Positions 13,236-24,339 of a stretch of DNA of 64,000 nucleotides are shown piece by piece. The position numbers and the translations under genes were made by a program. A model generated the notes under the pieces. That model was not told where the DNA came from. It worked only from the letters and a program-made list of their open reading frames with translations, and searched no databases. The DNA is from Apricaphanius iberus (taxonomy: Eukaryota > Chordata > Actinopteri > Cyprinodontiformes > Aphaniidae), in NCBI GenBank assembly GCA_028564705.1, contig JAPXFQ010000344.1, positions 5,001 through 69,000 of the forward strand, given 5' to 3'. Every line of letters begins with the position of its first letter. The first letter of the stretch is position 1.

Positions 13236-13657
13236 TCGCTTGTAACGATCTAGCTCCATCATACATAAGAGACCTGATTGTTCCATATGTTCCTAACAGA
13301 GACCTTCGCTCTCAGACTGCAGGTTTACTGGTAGTTCCTAGGATTTCTAAAAGTAGAATGGATGGCAGATCTTTCAGCTATCAGGCTCCCCTCCTATGGA
13401 ACCGGCTCCCAGGTTAATGTTAGTAGCTATGCTGCTTTAGGCTAGGCTGTTGGAGGACCTGTTAAAAGGGAGTTTTTCCTTTCCACTGTCGCTTCATGCT
13501 TGCTCAGTGTGAGGGATTGCTGAGAAGTCACAACGTAATCTTCTGTGGTTCTCTTATTCCTAAATTAAACGTTGTATTGTAATAACTCTTCTTGTAAGGT
13601 GCCTTAAGATGACATCTGTTGTGAAACGACGCCATATAAATAAACTGAATTGAATCC
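13236..13657 (+). pseudogene. LINE ORF2 C-terminus plus 3' tail (L2/Rex-like), sense
   Basis: Translation reads RDLIVPYVPNRDLRSQTAG, LLVVPRISKSRMDGRSFSY and QAPLLWNRLP. This is the conserved C-terminal block of L2-type LINE ORF2 (family form: PSRSLRSS, LLVVPR, FAVAAPKLWN-LP). The 3' UTR has AGTTTTTCCTTTCCACTGTCG, and the tail near 13605-13655 ends in CATATAAATAAACTGAATTG. The same family lies in reverse at 48690-49845. Confidence 0.8.
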
Positions 13658-14199
13658 ATCCAGGATGTTTAGACAAAACAACAGAGAGCAACAGAAATCT
13701 GGTCCGATCCCTCAGACATGGACTATCTTTTCCTCATGAACACTTCCTGATGCAGACCCTGAAAAATCGGCAGCTTAAATCAAAATATTTTTTCTCCATC
13801 ATCAAGATAAAAAGCTCCATGATCGTCTCATCAGGCGTCTTGCAGGATGCGGTTCGTTTCCTCTCAGAATCCCTGATGGAAGATGCATCTGCCCTGACCT
13901 TCTCATGCGACTCAGACTGTTTTACTGTGATGCTGACCTTTTTATGCAGTTATTATTCTTGACATTTGTCTGACTGCAGAGAATCGATGGCAGGACCACG
14001 AGGTGAGGTGAGTTACTGCGGGTTAACATGACGGGCAGGGAAGATGTTTGCAATTTTCTCTGTTAGAAAAATTCCCGGAGCCTGACCTAGAGGCGACAAG
14101 CAGCCGTAAAGAGCAGGAACTACCAATGTTCCTGTAATATCTTCTACTGTTAAATATTCCTCAGGGTTCTGAGCGTCTGATCAGAGGGATCAGATCTGT
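13658..14199. other. Non-coding stretch, possibly LINE-derived
   Basis: No gene recognised. A short open frame at 13750-13962 has no known domain; the neighbourhood is LINE debris on both sides. Confidence 0.4.
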
Positions 14200-14400
14200 G
14201 GGACATGCATGGTGGAAACATACTGTGGTGCTAAACCATTTAGTTATTTATAAACTAGTAGGAGTATTTTAAAGTCAGGATCAGCTACAGCTGTCTGATT
14301 GACTTTTTAGGTAGACCTGTGAGGACGTTGTTGCAGTTATCAATCCGACTGAAGATAAACGCATGGATCAGTTTTTCTGGGTCCTGTTGTGACAGGCAGG
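14200..14400 (-). mobile_element. L2-type LINE fragment, antisense
   Basis: AAACCATTTAGTTATTTATA, then GACTTTTTAGGTAGACCTGT and GTTGTTGCAGTTATCAATCC match, by eye, the antisense of an L2-type 3' ORF. A related fragment lies at about 36780-36852 (GACTTTTTAGGCAGACCTGT). It is truncated and non-coding. Confidence 0.5.
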
Positions 14401-14404
14401 TAAG

Positions 14405-16790
14405 TCTTTGTTAGAGATGTATTCTTAGTTAGATACCAACTTTAACAAGCATTTTAGATTTTTTTTAACTAATGTTTGTAAAAATAAAAATAAACTTCTT
14501 GAAATAATCTGTTCTTGTTGGTTAAACACCAACTTTCAGAAGTATTTTAGATTTTCTTTACTAATGCTTGTGGGGAAAAATGTAATCTTTAAGGTAATCT
14601 GTATTCTTGTTAGTTAGACACCAACACTAACAAGTATTTTAGATTTATTTACGTAAAGTTGTTTGAGATAATCTGTATTATTGTTGGTTGAATACCAACT
14701 TCCACAATTACTTTACATTTGTTACTAAAGTTTGTGCACGGGGGAAAATGTAATCTTTGAGAAAACCTGTATTCTTGTTAGTTAGATACAAACTTTACCA
14801 AGTACATTAGATTTTCCTTACTAAAGGTTGTAAAAAAGCAAGAAAGAAAACTTTGCTTGACATAATCGGTATTATATTTGGTTAAATACCAATTTTAACA
14901 GGTATTATAGTTTTTTTCATGAAATTTTTCAAATAAAAATAAAATCTTGCTTTAAATAATCTGTATCATAGTTGGTGAAATACCAATTATAACAAGTATT
15001 TTAGTTTTTTTCTGATTTTTTTTTTCAAATAAAAGAAAGAAAGAAAACTTTGCTTAAAATTCTCTGTATTTTAGATTGTTAAATACCAATTTTAACAAGT
15101 ATGTTAGTTTTCTTATGAAATTTTGTTTTAAAAAAAGAAATAAAGCCAACTTTGATTGAAATAATTGGTATTGTCATTGGCTAAATACCAATTTTAACAA
15201 GTATTTTAGATTTTCTTTTACTGAAGTTTGTTAAAGAAAAACGAAAGAAAACTTTACTTGAAATAATTTGTATTATTGTCAGTTAGATACTAATTTAAAG
15301 AAATATATTAGATTTTTTACTACAAAAGTTTGTAAAAGAAATAAAAAGAGAACTTTACTGGAAATAATCCGTATTCTTGTTGGTTAGATACTAACTTTAA
15401 CAAGTATTTTTGATTTTTTTACTAATGTTTGTAGGGAAAAATGTAATCTTAATTGTATTATAGTTTTTTTCATGATTTTTTTTTAAATAAAAAGAAAATC
15501 TTGCTTGAAATAATCTGTATTATAGTTGGTTAAATACCAGTTATAACAAGTATTTTTGTATTTTATGAATTTTTCAAATAACAGAAAGAAAGAAAACTTT
15601 GCATAAAATAATCTGTATTATAGTCGGTTAAATACCAATTTTAACAAGTGTGTTAGTTTTCTTATGAAAATGTGTTAAAAAAAGAAATAAAGCCAACTTT
15701 GATTGAAATAATTGGTATTATCGTTGGTTAAATACCAGTTTTAACCAGTATTTTAGATTTTTTCTTTTACTAAAATTTGTTAAAGAAAAAATAAAGAAAA
15801 CTTTACTTGAAATAATCTGTATTACAAGTATTTTAGATTTTTTCTTTTACAAAAATTTGTAAAAGAAAAACAAAGAAAACTTTACTTAAAATAATCTGTA
15901 TTCTTGTTGGTTAGATACCAGTTTTAACCAGTATTTTAGATTTTTTTACTAATGTTTGTGGGGAAACATTTAATCTTTTTTTCATAAAATTTTTAAAATC
16001 AAAAGAAAATCTTGCTTGAAATAGTTGGTTAAATACCAATTCTATCAAATATTTTAGTTTTTTTATGATTTTTTTTTCAAATAAAAGAAAAAAAGAAAAC
16101 TTTGCTTAAAATAATTAGTATTTTAGTCGGTTAAATCCCAATTTTAACAAGTGTGTTAGTTTTCTTATGAAACATTTGTTTAAAAAAAGAAATAAATCCA
16201 ACTTTGATTGAAATAATTGGTATTATCGTTGGTTAAATACCAGTTTTAACCAGTATTTTAGATTGTTTCTTTTACTAAAATTTGTTAAAGAAAACTTTAC
16301 TTGAAATAATCTGTATTCTTGTTGGTTAGATACCAACTTTAACAAGTATTTTAGATTTTTTTACTAATGTTTGTGGGGAAACAATTAATCTTAATTGTAG
16401 ATAAGTTTTTTTCATAAAATTTTTAAAATCAAAAGAAAATCTTGCTTGAAATAGTTGGTTAAATACCAATTATAACAAATATATTAGTTTTTTATGATTT
16501 TTTTTCAAATAAAAGAAAGAAAGAAAACTTTGCTTAAAATAATTAGTATTTTAGTCGGTTAAATCCCAATTTTAACAAGTGTGTTAGTTTTCTTAGGAAA
16601 AATTTGTTGAAATAAATCCAACTTTGATTGAAATAATTGGTATTATCGTTGGTTAAATACAAGTTTTAACCAGTATTTTATATTTTTTCTTTTACAAAAA
16701 TTTGTTAAAGAAAACTTTACTTGAAATAATCTGTATTCTTGTTGGTTAGATACCAACTTTAACAGGTATTTTAGATTTTTAAACTGCGTT
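14405..16790. repeat. AT-rich tandem array, ~90-bp monomers in ~420-550-bp higher-order units
   Basis: A monomer of about 90 bp recurs from end to end: TTGGTTAAATACCAA, TTTTAACAAGTATTTTAG, a T-run, then CTTGAAATAATCTGTATT. A distinctive variant (AACTTTGATTGAAATAATTG) recurs near 15148, 15694, 16200 and 16620, indicating a higher-order unit of roughly 420-550 bp. Copies are strongly diverged, so the array is old. No coding content. Confidence 0.85.
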
Positions 16791-18054
16791 TTGTAAAAAA
16801 ACAAAAAAATAAAAATAATATAAAGCTGTGCATTGTCGCTTTAATCCAAGTGTCAACTGTTTTTTTTGTTTGAAGCGCATTCCCTGAATCTCACTGATAA
16901 ACCTGATATCACTGGAAGCGGCGGGTCTGCGGTTCCTTTCGGTCCAAACAGAACGCGGATCGGCCTGCCGGGCAGCTTTCAATGAAACGCTCCACTCTGC
17001 CCTCATCTTCAGTCCCACAGGACAGTTTAGAGGAAAGTTGGTTAAACTGTCGCTGAAATGTGATATTGACTCATTGAGCGAGAGCTTAAAGGAACACGGT
17101 GGTGACACTTTTATTAACATGATGAATGGCTTCTGGATGGGACATCTTGTCCTGCCTCCAACAGAAAAGCTCTGATTTATGATCGCTCCTGAGTCCGCTG
17201 TCAGAAAACAATAGCAGGGGGAATTATTGGGATTCAAGGATCTCAGCAGAACAAATTAATGATCACGTCACACAGCTGGACTCCTCCGCGGCCCGTTTCT
17301 GGGCTTTAATCACCACACGACGAAGCTGTAATTCAGAGGCACTAAAGAGAATCTGCGAGTGTCGCTCAGAAGAAATAATCACTGCTTTTATCTTGTTAAG
17401 GAGCAGCTTTATCACTCTGATGTGAAGGTGAAGAGCTGAGGAGGTCTGAGGCTCCACTTCCAAGCACCACTTCAACTCTAACATCACTCATCAGGATGAA
17501 AATCGGCTCCTGGCCTCATTTCATTCAGAGAAAATCTGAATTTATCTCCATCACCGCGAGCTCAGAACTTCAAAGATACGCCGGATTTATCGGAGACGGA
17601 CTGTGTGGGCGTCTCCACTTGCAGTTTGACTAAATGTGAAATAAATGAAGAAGGATCTTTTTCCACTGATAGGCAGCATCTTCAACATTGCCGTATAGTC
17701 TGTTCAATCCAACAGACGAGCAGAGAAATAAGGCATCGGATCTCATTATATTAATATTAATTGTTGGATTAAAGCGAGATGTGCACGCTTTGCAGCCAGA
17801 AACAATTCCAGAATAAAACAGAATTAGTTTATGGTTTCTTTTTTGATGAAATGTGTAAAATTACATTATTCTTCACCTTTCCAGTTTCTGAGTCAAGCTA
17901 CCAGAAGTGATCTGAACTCTGGGAAACCCTGACATCATCCCAGAACTCATCAGATATGAAGCAACAACTCACGTCAACAACTCAACAACTGCTGGGATTT
18001 CTTAAATAGAAAACTTTTAACTATACCTAGAATGTTTGTACAATTGTGTTGAAA
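16791..18054. other. Unique, mixed-composition block; candidate conserved non-coding DNA
   Basis: About 16850-17560 lacks visible repeats and has balanced composition unlike the AT-rich array before it. A 152-codon minus-strand open frame (16779-17237) begins outside any good context and matches no family. The look (TAATGATC, CTTTAATCACC, GTTAAGGAGCAGC) is compatible with an enhancer-like element, but that is inference only. Confidence 0.3.
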
Positions 18055-18126
18055 TTACTTTTCTTTTAAAGTGCCTTCAGATGACATCTTTTGTGAATTG
18101 GCCCTGCATAAATAAATTGAATTGAT
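18055..18126 (+). mobile_element. LINE/SINE 3' tail remnant
   Basis: GTGCCTTCAGATGACATC then CATAAATAAATTGAATTG repeats the tail of the sense LINE fragment ending at 13655. Only the tail is present, as expected for a heavily 5'-truncated insertion or a SINE sharing this tail. Confidence 0.6.
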
Positions 18127-18574
18127 TTTACACCAGCCAGGAGACTTGATGGGCTGCGGACACCGTAGCCCCACCTCATCATCCTGCCCTGGGAGCAGAA
18201 AAATGGACAAAACAAAAGAAAAAATGGGAGTCAACAGAGCAATAAAAGTTATTTTCTGATCACGTTTTAAATGTGCCATGGATCGTACTATGATGCGCAA
18301 ACATTCATGAAGGGAAAACACTGATTTTTGACCTCGAGCAAAAGTTACTTTAGGTTTTGTGTAAAAACACGGACTGTTAGGGACTACAACTGAAGAAGTT
18401 GAAAAATGGCTGTGATTCGCCTCCTTCCTCCAGGACGAAAGAAAAACTATTAAACTCGGAGAAAATCTCTATAAATCTGACGATGTGGAAAGTAGCGGCT
18501 ATGCTGGTGTAGAATCAGTCGGTTAATTGAGAGCCAACAGGGAGGAGAAGCTCTACAAGGCCTCTGGGAGGGCT
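18127..18574. other. Non-coding stretch, no gene recognised
   Basis: No recognised repeat or gene. An 88-codon minus frame at 18055-18321 overlaps the LINE tail and is treated as chance. Confidence 0.5.
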
Positions 18575-18650
18575 TCAAATGCTAGCTAACGCTAGCTAGC
18601 GCTAGCTAGTGTTAGCTAACGCCAGCTAGCGTTAGCTAGTGTTAGCACCA
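18575..18650. repeat. GCTAGCTAAC short tandem block
   Basis: Alternating GCTAGCTAAC, GCTAGCTAGC and GTTAGCTAGT units, rich in NheI-type GCTAGC palindromes. It abuts the left arm of the foldback element that follows. Confidence 0.8.
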
Positions 18651-19069
18651 GACAATATATATGCGACTTCTGATTTGTAGGCGTTTTAACTCAAAATTTT
18701 TAAAATCAAATAAATCCCAAATCACTTTTTTCTAAAACAGTTTAAATATACATCATTAGCTATCATTTAAACTTAGGTACAACATATGTGTGATTCAGGG
18801 CGTAAGACAAAGCAAACCAGCGAACTACTTGAATCGCTCCATTGACTTACATTTTTTATTTTTTTGTCAACCGGAAGGGGGGGGGGACTTAGGCTACTGA
18901 GCCTAATATTATTTTCTGTTCCACTTTGTCTGGTCCACAAATATCTTGTACCTTCATTTAAATGATAACTAATAATGTGGATTTCGACTGTGTTTGTCAA
19001 GTGATTTGGGATTTATTTCATTGTAAAATTCACATTTAAAATGCCTACAAATCAGAAGTCGGATATGTT
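18651..19069. mobile_element. Foldback-type MITE with ~70-bp inverted arms
   Basis: The left arm (18651-18727: GACAATATATATGCGACTTC, TGATTTGTAGGCGTTTTAA, AAATCCCAAATCAC) is mirrored by the right arm (19001-19069: GTGATTTGGGATTTATTTC, AAATGCCTACAAATCAGAAG, TCGGATATGTTGTC) as an imperfect reverse complement. About 270 bp separate the arms and include a G-run at 18878-18887. No protein and no clear target-site duplication were seen. Long arms and a short unrelated core define it as a non-autonomous inverted-repeat element. Confidence 0.8.
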
Positions 19070-19261
19070 GTCCAGGGCTGACGCTAATTAGCACTACCTA
19101 GCGCTTAAAACACTCAAATAGACCTTTCAGAGCTTCATATTTTTCAATCCATGGCGCATTTCAAATGGGGTCAGAAAATAACCAATGGGCCGCAAATCTA
19201 AACAAACTTCCTTCCACGCCGAACAGTAGAATATATGACAAAGCATATCATGCATCTGGCG

Positions 19262-19430
19262 AGAATTTAATTGAAGATTCAAATTAAATATTTAGTTTAA
19301 AACTATGTGTAATCTAAATATTTAGTTTACTAAATATTTAATTATAAACTGATTTTTTTCCCATTTCTTTCAATTATAAAAGGCTCAAAACCCAAATTAT
19401 TGCTGTCAACTTTTGGTTGTTTGGATGTAC
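19262..19430 (+). mobile_element. AAATATTTAG-array MITE family, short copy
   Basis: A short run of TAAATATTTAGTTTA units (19280-19345) is followed by the family flank: CCCATTTCTTTCAATTATAA, AGGCTCAAAACCCAAATTAT and TGCTGTCAACTTTTGG. The same flank follows the arrays at 29.3 and 50.4 kb. The second end is not evident, so this is partial. Confidence 0.6.
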
Positions 19431-21443
19431 AGCAACGATGGTGGGACTCTTTGCTTTTGAGCGAACCACTGCTAACACAAGTAGGCGGTCAACAACAACT
19501 CCTGATATTTCACTGGAATTTCCACTGAAGTGAAGTTTAATTGCATGAGAGGATCCGCGTTAACCTCAAGCAGAAGATCGAGGATGAGTAACTGCATGCT
19601 GAAACTGCAGCGCCGCTCCGGGAATAAGGAACGCTGGTGGCTATCAGAAATGTCAAGGTCAACGCAGTAATTACGGCGTGAGTCACGTCATCTGTCGTCC
19701 CTCGGCAATCAGGTCCACAAATCAGAAGCAGCGGCTGACTCAGTCTCACTGAGATGTGGCTCTACCCACAGAGGACAGATTAACAGCTTCGGAGAAACAC
19801 GGAGAAGAAAACATTTTAATATCTGCAGTTTTCAATAAGACTCCATCATCACCACCCCGTGTACCTGTACAGCAGAAACCTGCAGAGAAGTGATCAAACT
19901 CAGAAGACTTTCCTCTTTTCTGCTTAGAACCACCAAAAAAAAACTCAGAGAGTACTCTCTAATTAACTCAGACATTTGGTTTTTTATTTCCAGGAGTGAC
20001 ACTTTAATCTGAAGCCTCTCTGCAGGTGAAGCATCAGCATCATCTGCGGTAGACAACAATAAAATCAAAGGCTGTCAGCTGGAAAAGATTTGATTACGTT
20101 ACATCGTCCACTGCCAGTTCATTTGAAAGAGAAGTGAGGAACAAAATGAGACGGGAAACTAGAATCACATGAGAACAAACAGGAAGTAAATTCTGTCGAG
20201 TGAAAAGGAATAATGAGACGTGGTTGTCAATTTAATAATACAAACAGAAAAAAATTTGACTTATTCAGACGGTACACGGGTTTAAAAAGGAATGAGAGTA
20301 AGATTAATCTTCACTTTGAAGAAAATATCACAACTAAGAGGAAATCTAACCTGTGATTTTTTTACTAATCAGCTGATTTCTGGATGACATATTCGGGAAA
20401 ATAGACCGATTTATATGAAGACACAGTGGCTGAACTGGAGAGCTGCTTCTGTCATTACAGATCCTTCCTTCTTCCCTGCAGCTGTTGGACTCTAGAACCA
20501 TCACTGCTCCCCACAGACTCAATTAGTCTTTACATCCCTGATAATAGGTGTAGGTTTTTATCTTATTATTCTGATAAGCATTCTGTCAGAGCCGGCCCAA
20601 AGCACAAGAGAACTAAGCGGTTGCTCAGGGCCCCCTAAACCCATCTGCCCCCCTTTAAATGCTGAAATCAAACAAAGAGTACAGATATTAAAATTTATGA
20701 AAATACGAATATTACTCCATTTGATTTTGTTTTGTTTCAGTGTAGATAATTTTAAAAAAATTGTTTACATTTTTGTGTATTAACTAGGCAAGTTTTTTAC
20801 ATTTATTAAAATTCTATATTTATTTAACTTTTTTTAATATATCGCAAAAATATTGAAATCAAATATATTTAAAGGAATAACAAATGTAAATACTGTACCT
20901 CTTTAATTTACAAAAAAAAGACTAAACTAAATTTTTTTATGACTTTTTAATATTCATTGTTTGATTGTTGTGTTACCTTTGTTACAAAATGATGCTTTAG
21001 TTTAACCTTTCTAACCTTTTTTTTGTTTGAGCTTCAGATTGTCCAGCTAATTTTAACAGTTACCACTAAGTCTTGATTGAAACGCTGTTATTTATTTTTA
21101 TTTAATTGTTCATTTGATAGGGGCAAGTATGTACGTTAAACCTGTGACATACTACAACATGTATAGCGAGGATAATTTGCAATGTCCGTCCCTAGAAGGG
21201 TTTTTAAAAAGCATGAAATGATAAACATTCCCTTATTGTTCTGAAATTGTACAAGTTTGCCTGTTTTAGTGATCTTTTTAACATGAAGCTAACCTAAATA
21301 TTTAACTTCTTTGAGTTGAATTATGTCTTGACCATGTATTTTTTAGATACAGGTCTTCTGAGGGACGAGACCTATAAGTGAAACAAACTAACACTGTTTT
21401 GTTAACATTAAGAATGGGTCCTGATTTATGAAACCACACTGTC
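19431..21443. other. Non-coding stretch, no gene recognised
   Basis: Mixed sequence to about 20640, then strongly AT-rich. Short frames have no recognisable domain. The last 100 bases or so may belong to the LINE interrupted by the MITE at 21447. Confidence 0.5.
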
Positions 21444-21446
21444 TAA

Positions 21447-22082
21447 GGCTACGTTCGCACTGCAGGTCTTAATGCTCAATTCCGATTTTTTGATCAAATA
21501 TGATTTTTTTTTTTTATGGTCCTTCACACTACAGATAAAATGCGACAGCAAACGCGCTCCAGTTTGAACGCTTCACGGCTCCAAAGCGCCCCGCATGCGC
21601 AGAAGAAGATGAGACGCCACCATAGTACGTCACACACAACGCGCTCTGTTTACGGAAGTAAAAATGGCGGCTACAGTTGGAAGCGTTTTTTTCAGCAGTC
21701 TATCAATTCTTGCGTAGTCGGAAACAACGGAATTTTGACAAATTAATTAGAGAAAGAATGACCACAATAAAAAGGAGCGCTTGTGCTTTAACGATGGCCT
21801 TGTTTGGAGCAGTGGCTGCTACCTCCGTGTTTTCTTTGGCGCTTATTATTGACTGTCTCGTGTCAGTGACGTAAAAGACGAATTTAAAGCGACATGGCCT
21901 TTCAGACCTCAGCCGCTTTCAAAAACATCAGATATGTATCGGATTCAGTACCACATACTCAAGTGACCTGGGTGGGATTTGAAAAAATCGGATTTGTGCC
22001 GTTCAGACCGCCAGAAAAAGATCAGATATGGGGGCAAAAAAGTCGGATTTGATGCGCTTTCGCCTGCAGTGTGAACGTAGCC
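21447..22082. mobile_element. Harbinger-type MITE, 636 bp, with TAA target duplication
   Basis: Terminal inverted repeats are GGCTACGTTCGCACTGCAGG at 21447-21466 and its reverse complement with one mismatch at 22063-22082. TAA flanks both ends (21444-21446 and 22083-22085), the 3-bp duplication typical of PIF/Harbinger elements. No transposase is present. The core has a GC-richer part (about 21560-21890) with AAAATGGCGGC at 21663-21673, the consensus of a YY1 site. The element sits inside an antisense LINE fragment. Confidence 0.85.
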
Positions 22083-22085
22083 TAA

Positions 22086-22400
22086 GTCGTGCTGAAGCTG
22101 TGTAGTCATGACTTCGATGTTTCTGCCACTCAAGTACACAACCGCATCATCTGCATACATCTGGAAACCAGCACCAGGGCTGCTGTTTGGTAAATCATTA
22201 AAAAAAAAGATTAAAAAGTAAAGGACCAAGTACGGATCCCTGTGGCACACCTGTTTTCAATGATAAAAATTATGATTTTTCGTTGTTAATTATTACACAT
22301 TGTTGTCTATGTTCCAGATATGCCCTAAACAATTGTAATGTTGTTTTGTCAAAGTTCAAACTAGACAGTTTGTTTAGGAGAATTGTGGGTAGTGGTCTTA
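22086..22400 (-). pseudogene. LINE reverse transcriptase fragment, antisense
   Basis: On the minus strand the translation contains CHRDPYLVLYFLIFFFNDLP (degraded GVPQGSVLGPLLF-type block), then GFQMYADDAVVYLSG, the YADD catalytic motif of non-LTR reverse transcriptases. The frame runs straight into the MITE at 22082, which interrupts the gene just after the active site. Degenerate and truncated; clade not assigned. Confidence 0.75.
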
Positions 22401-22466
22401 ACAGGAAGGAGGCTAGTGGCTACGTCAACGTAGCATCTTCCGTCTCCAAAACGAATCGCGGTAAAA

Positions 22467-22580
22467 ATGGCGCAGTGCTGCGACCCGTGTTGCAATAACA
22501 AACATGCTGCCAATAAAACGCTACGTTACGACTGCTTTCCTCTGGACGAAAACGAGAGGAGGAGAAGGCTTAAAAACTGA
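22467..22580 (+). pseudogene. THAP zinc-finger remnant (37 codons)
   Basis: ATG in AAAAATGG context opens a 37-codon frame: MAQCCDPCCNNKHAANK, then TLRYDCFPLDENERR and RRLKN, ending in TGA. The clustered N-terminal cysteines followed by FPLDE and a basic R-rich stretch match the start of the THAP C2CH DNA-binding domain (family form: C-x2-4-C, FP-D). The domain normally needs about 80-90 residues including later C, H and AVPTIF-type residues, which are missing. THAP domains occur in P-element, Kolobok-type and host THAP proteins; here the neighbourhood is transposon debris, so a transposon origin is likely. Confidence 0.6.
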
Positions 22581-24330
22581 TACGCTAAGCTGGATCTCTG
22601 ATCATTTAATTACCCACCCCAATCAAAACGGTCTGCCGCCAATGGATGGAAAAAATAAAATTAAAGTGATTAAAGTCAATGTTTACGGGAATAAAGTTGT
22701 CATCTGTTTACTAGTTTAATGTAATTATGAGTTTAAATTACGAGAATCAAGCACCTAGTTATTTGTGAAATGTCTTAGTTTACGAAATTAAACACATTTT
22801 TGAAAAAAAGTAGCCTTATTTAAGAGAATGAAAGTTATAATTTAGGAGATTGAAAGCCTGCAATGGTCTTTTATTTATTTATATTTATTTACTTACTATT
22901 ATTTATTTGCCCTATTTAATCTGTCCTACGATAGACGACCAACATTAGCTACAAAGGCTACTCACCCCCAGCAGAAAGTTTCGGGAAATGGAGGCTGAAC
23001 TTCTCTAAATGGACGGACAACTGCACAAACGTCACCGACTGCACGCAGACAGGCATTATGCTGTAATTATTATTTTAAAAAGTGACTGGTTTTGATGAGG
23101 CGCTGGTGCTAATTAGTGTAGCATAAACTGGCGACTTTAAGGCTCCAAGTGGATCAGGGCGGATTATGTGTAACATTTATACCGAGCGAACCCGGTCCTG
23201 CTTACGTGGAGCTTCCCCATGTCCTGATAGGACACTACGAAGTAAACCCGTGAGAGCGCCCCCCCCCCTCTGTTGGACGTGTTACTACTCATTTTTTCAT
23301 GGAAACCTGCTCTGAACATGAGTCAGGTTTCACCGTGCGACGCTGGAACCTTGAGTTAGATAATAAACACCCTGATCCCGGCCAGAGCTTCAACTTCTTC
23401 AGCTGTATTTTTCAGATTTTCTCTCCAGGACTGTGAAGGCGTCATGGCCTTTATCATGTAATGAGGTTGATGTTATGGTCCTGCCTGGCTGGTGGCTCCA
23501 TTTCAGCCTCATCTCCTCTGCATCTTCCACCTCAGAGGGGGGCAGATTAAACCCCGTCTCTCATTCCCTTTAATCAAAGAACCATCAGACCTTCATCACG
23601 CCTCATCATTAAAGGTCAGTCAGCAGGTAAGAAGACGAGTAAGCAGTTGATTTACAGCTACTTATGGGCTGGGACGTCGTTTCCATTACTGTAAATCATT
23701 AAACAAAGCCCCACTGATTCGTCTTAATGATGAGGAAACTAAAAGTTTGGTTCATGAAAATGGATGAACGTCACAGTTTAGAGTAAAAACTTAAACCTAC
23801 AGACGTTTTTCGTTTAACCTTGGTAAGAATTTCAAAGGAATCACAGGTTAAATTGATTGTTTTCGAAAATAAAAGCAAATCTATTCCTTTTTCTTAACCT
23901 CGACACCAGACTCCAGTTACTCCAATTTGTGTTGCTTTTATCTACAATGACCCTAATACACCAGATTTCCTCCATCCCATCTGTACTCTGAGCAGGATTT
24001 TCACTCTGTGATCTACGGCGCTCCATTGGACAGAACCTGCTACTGCGGCATCAACGTGGTTCTCGTTTGCGTGTTTCCAAATGGCACTAACCAAATGACC
24101 AATTGGACTAAGTTCAGCTTCTACAGCCTCGCTTTCTGCAACCCATGCAGACTACAGCAGTAATGGAGGACGGCTGTGACATCATTGAAACCCTAGGTTA
24201 GTGTAAGTTGGAATGGGTTTCATGAAAAACCTGTAAAAACACCCAGATGCTAATACTTTATCCCCTCCGAGACGTTCCGAAGTCACTATTTATAACAAAA
24301 CAGGGTTAAATGAAGGAGTTTTGAGTTTAG
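22581..24330. other. Non-coding stretch, no gene recognised
   Basis: AT-rich to about 22900, then mixed sequence. A C-run lies near 23261-23270. Some parts (23340-23640) are free of visible repeats. No coding support. Confidence 0.5.
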
Positions 24331-24339
24331 ATAATGCCT

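Noticed and set aside
16779..17237. 152-codon minus-strand frame
   Set aside because: No known domain. It begins in unique DNA and runs into the A/T-rich array edge. Treated as possible non-coding conserved DNA.
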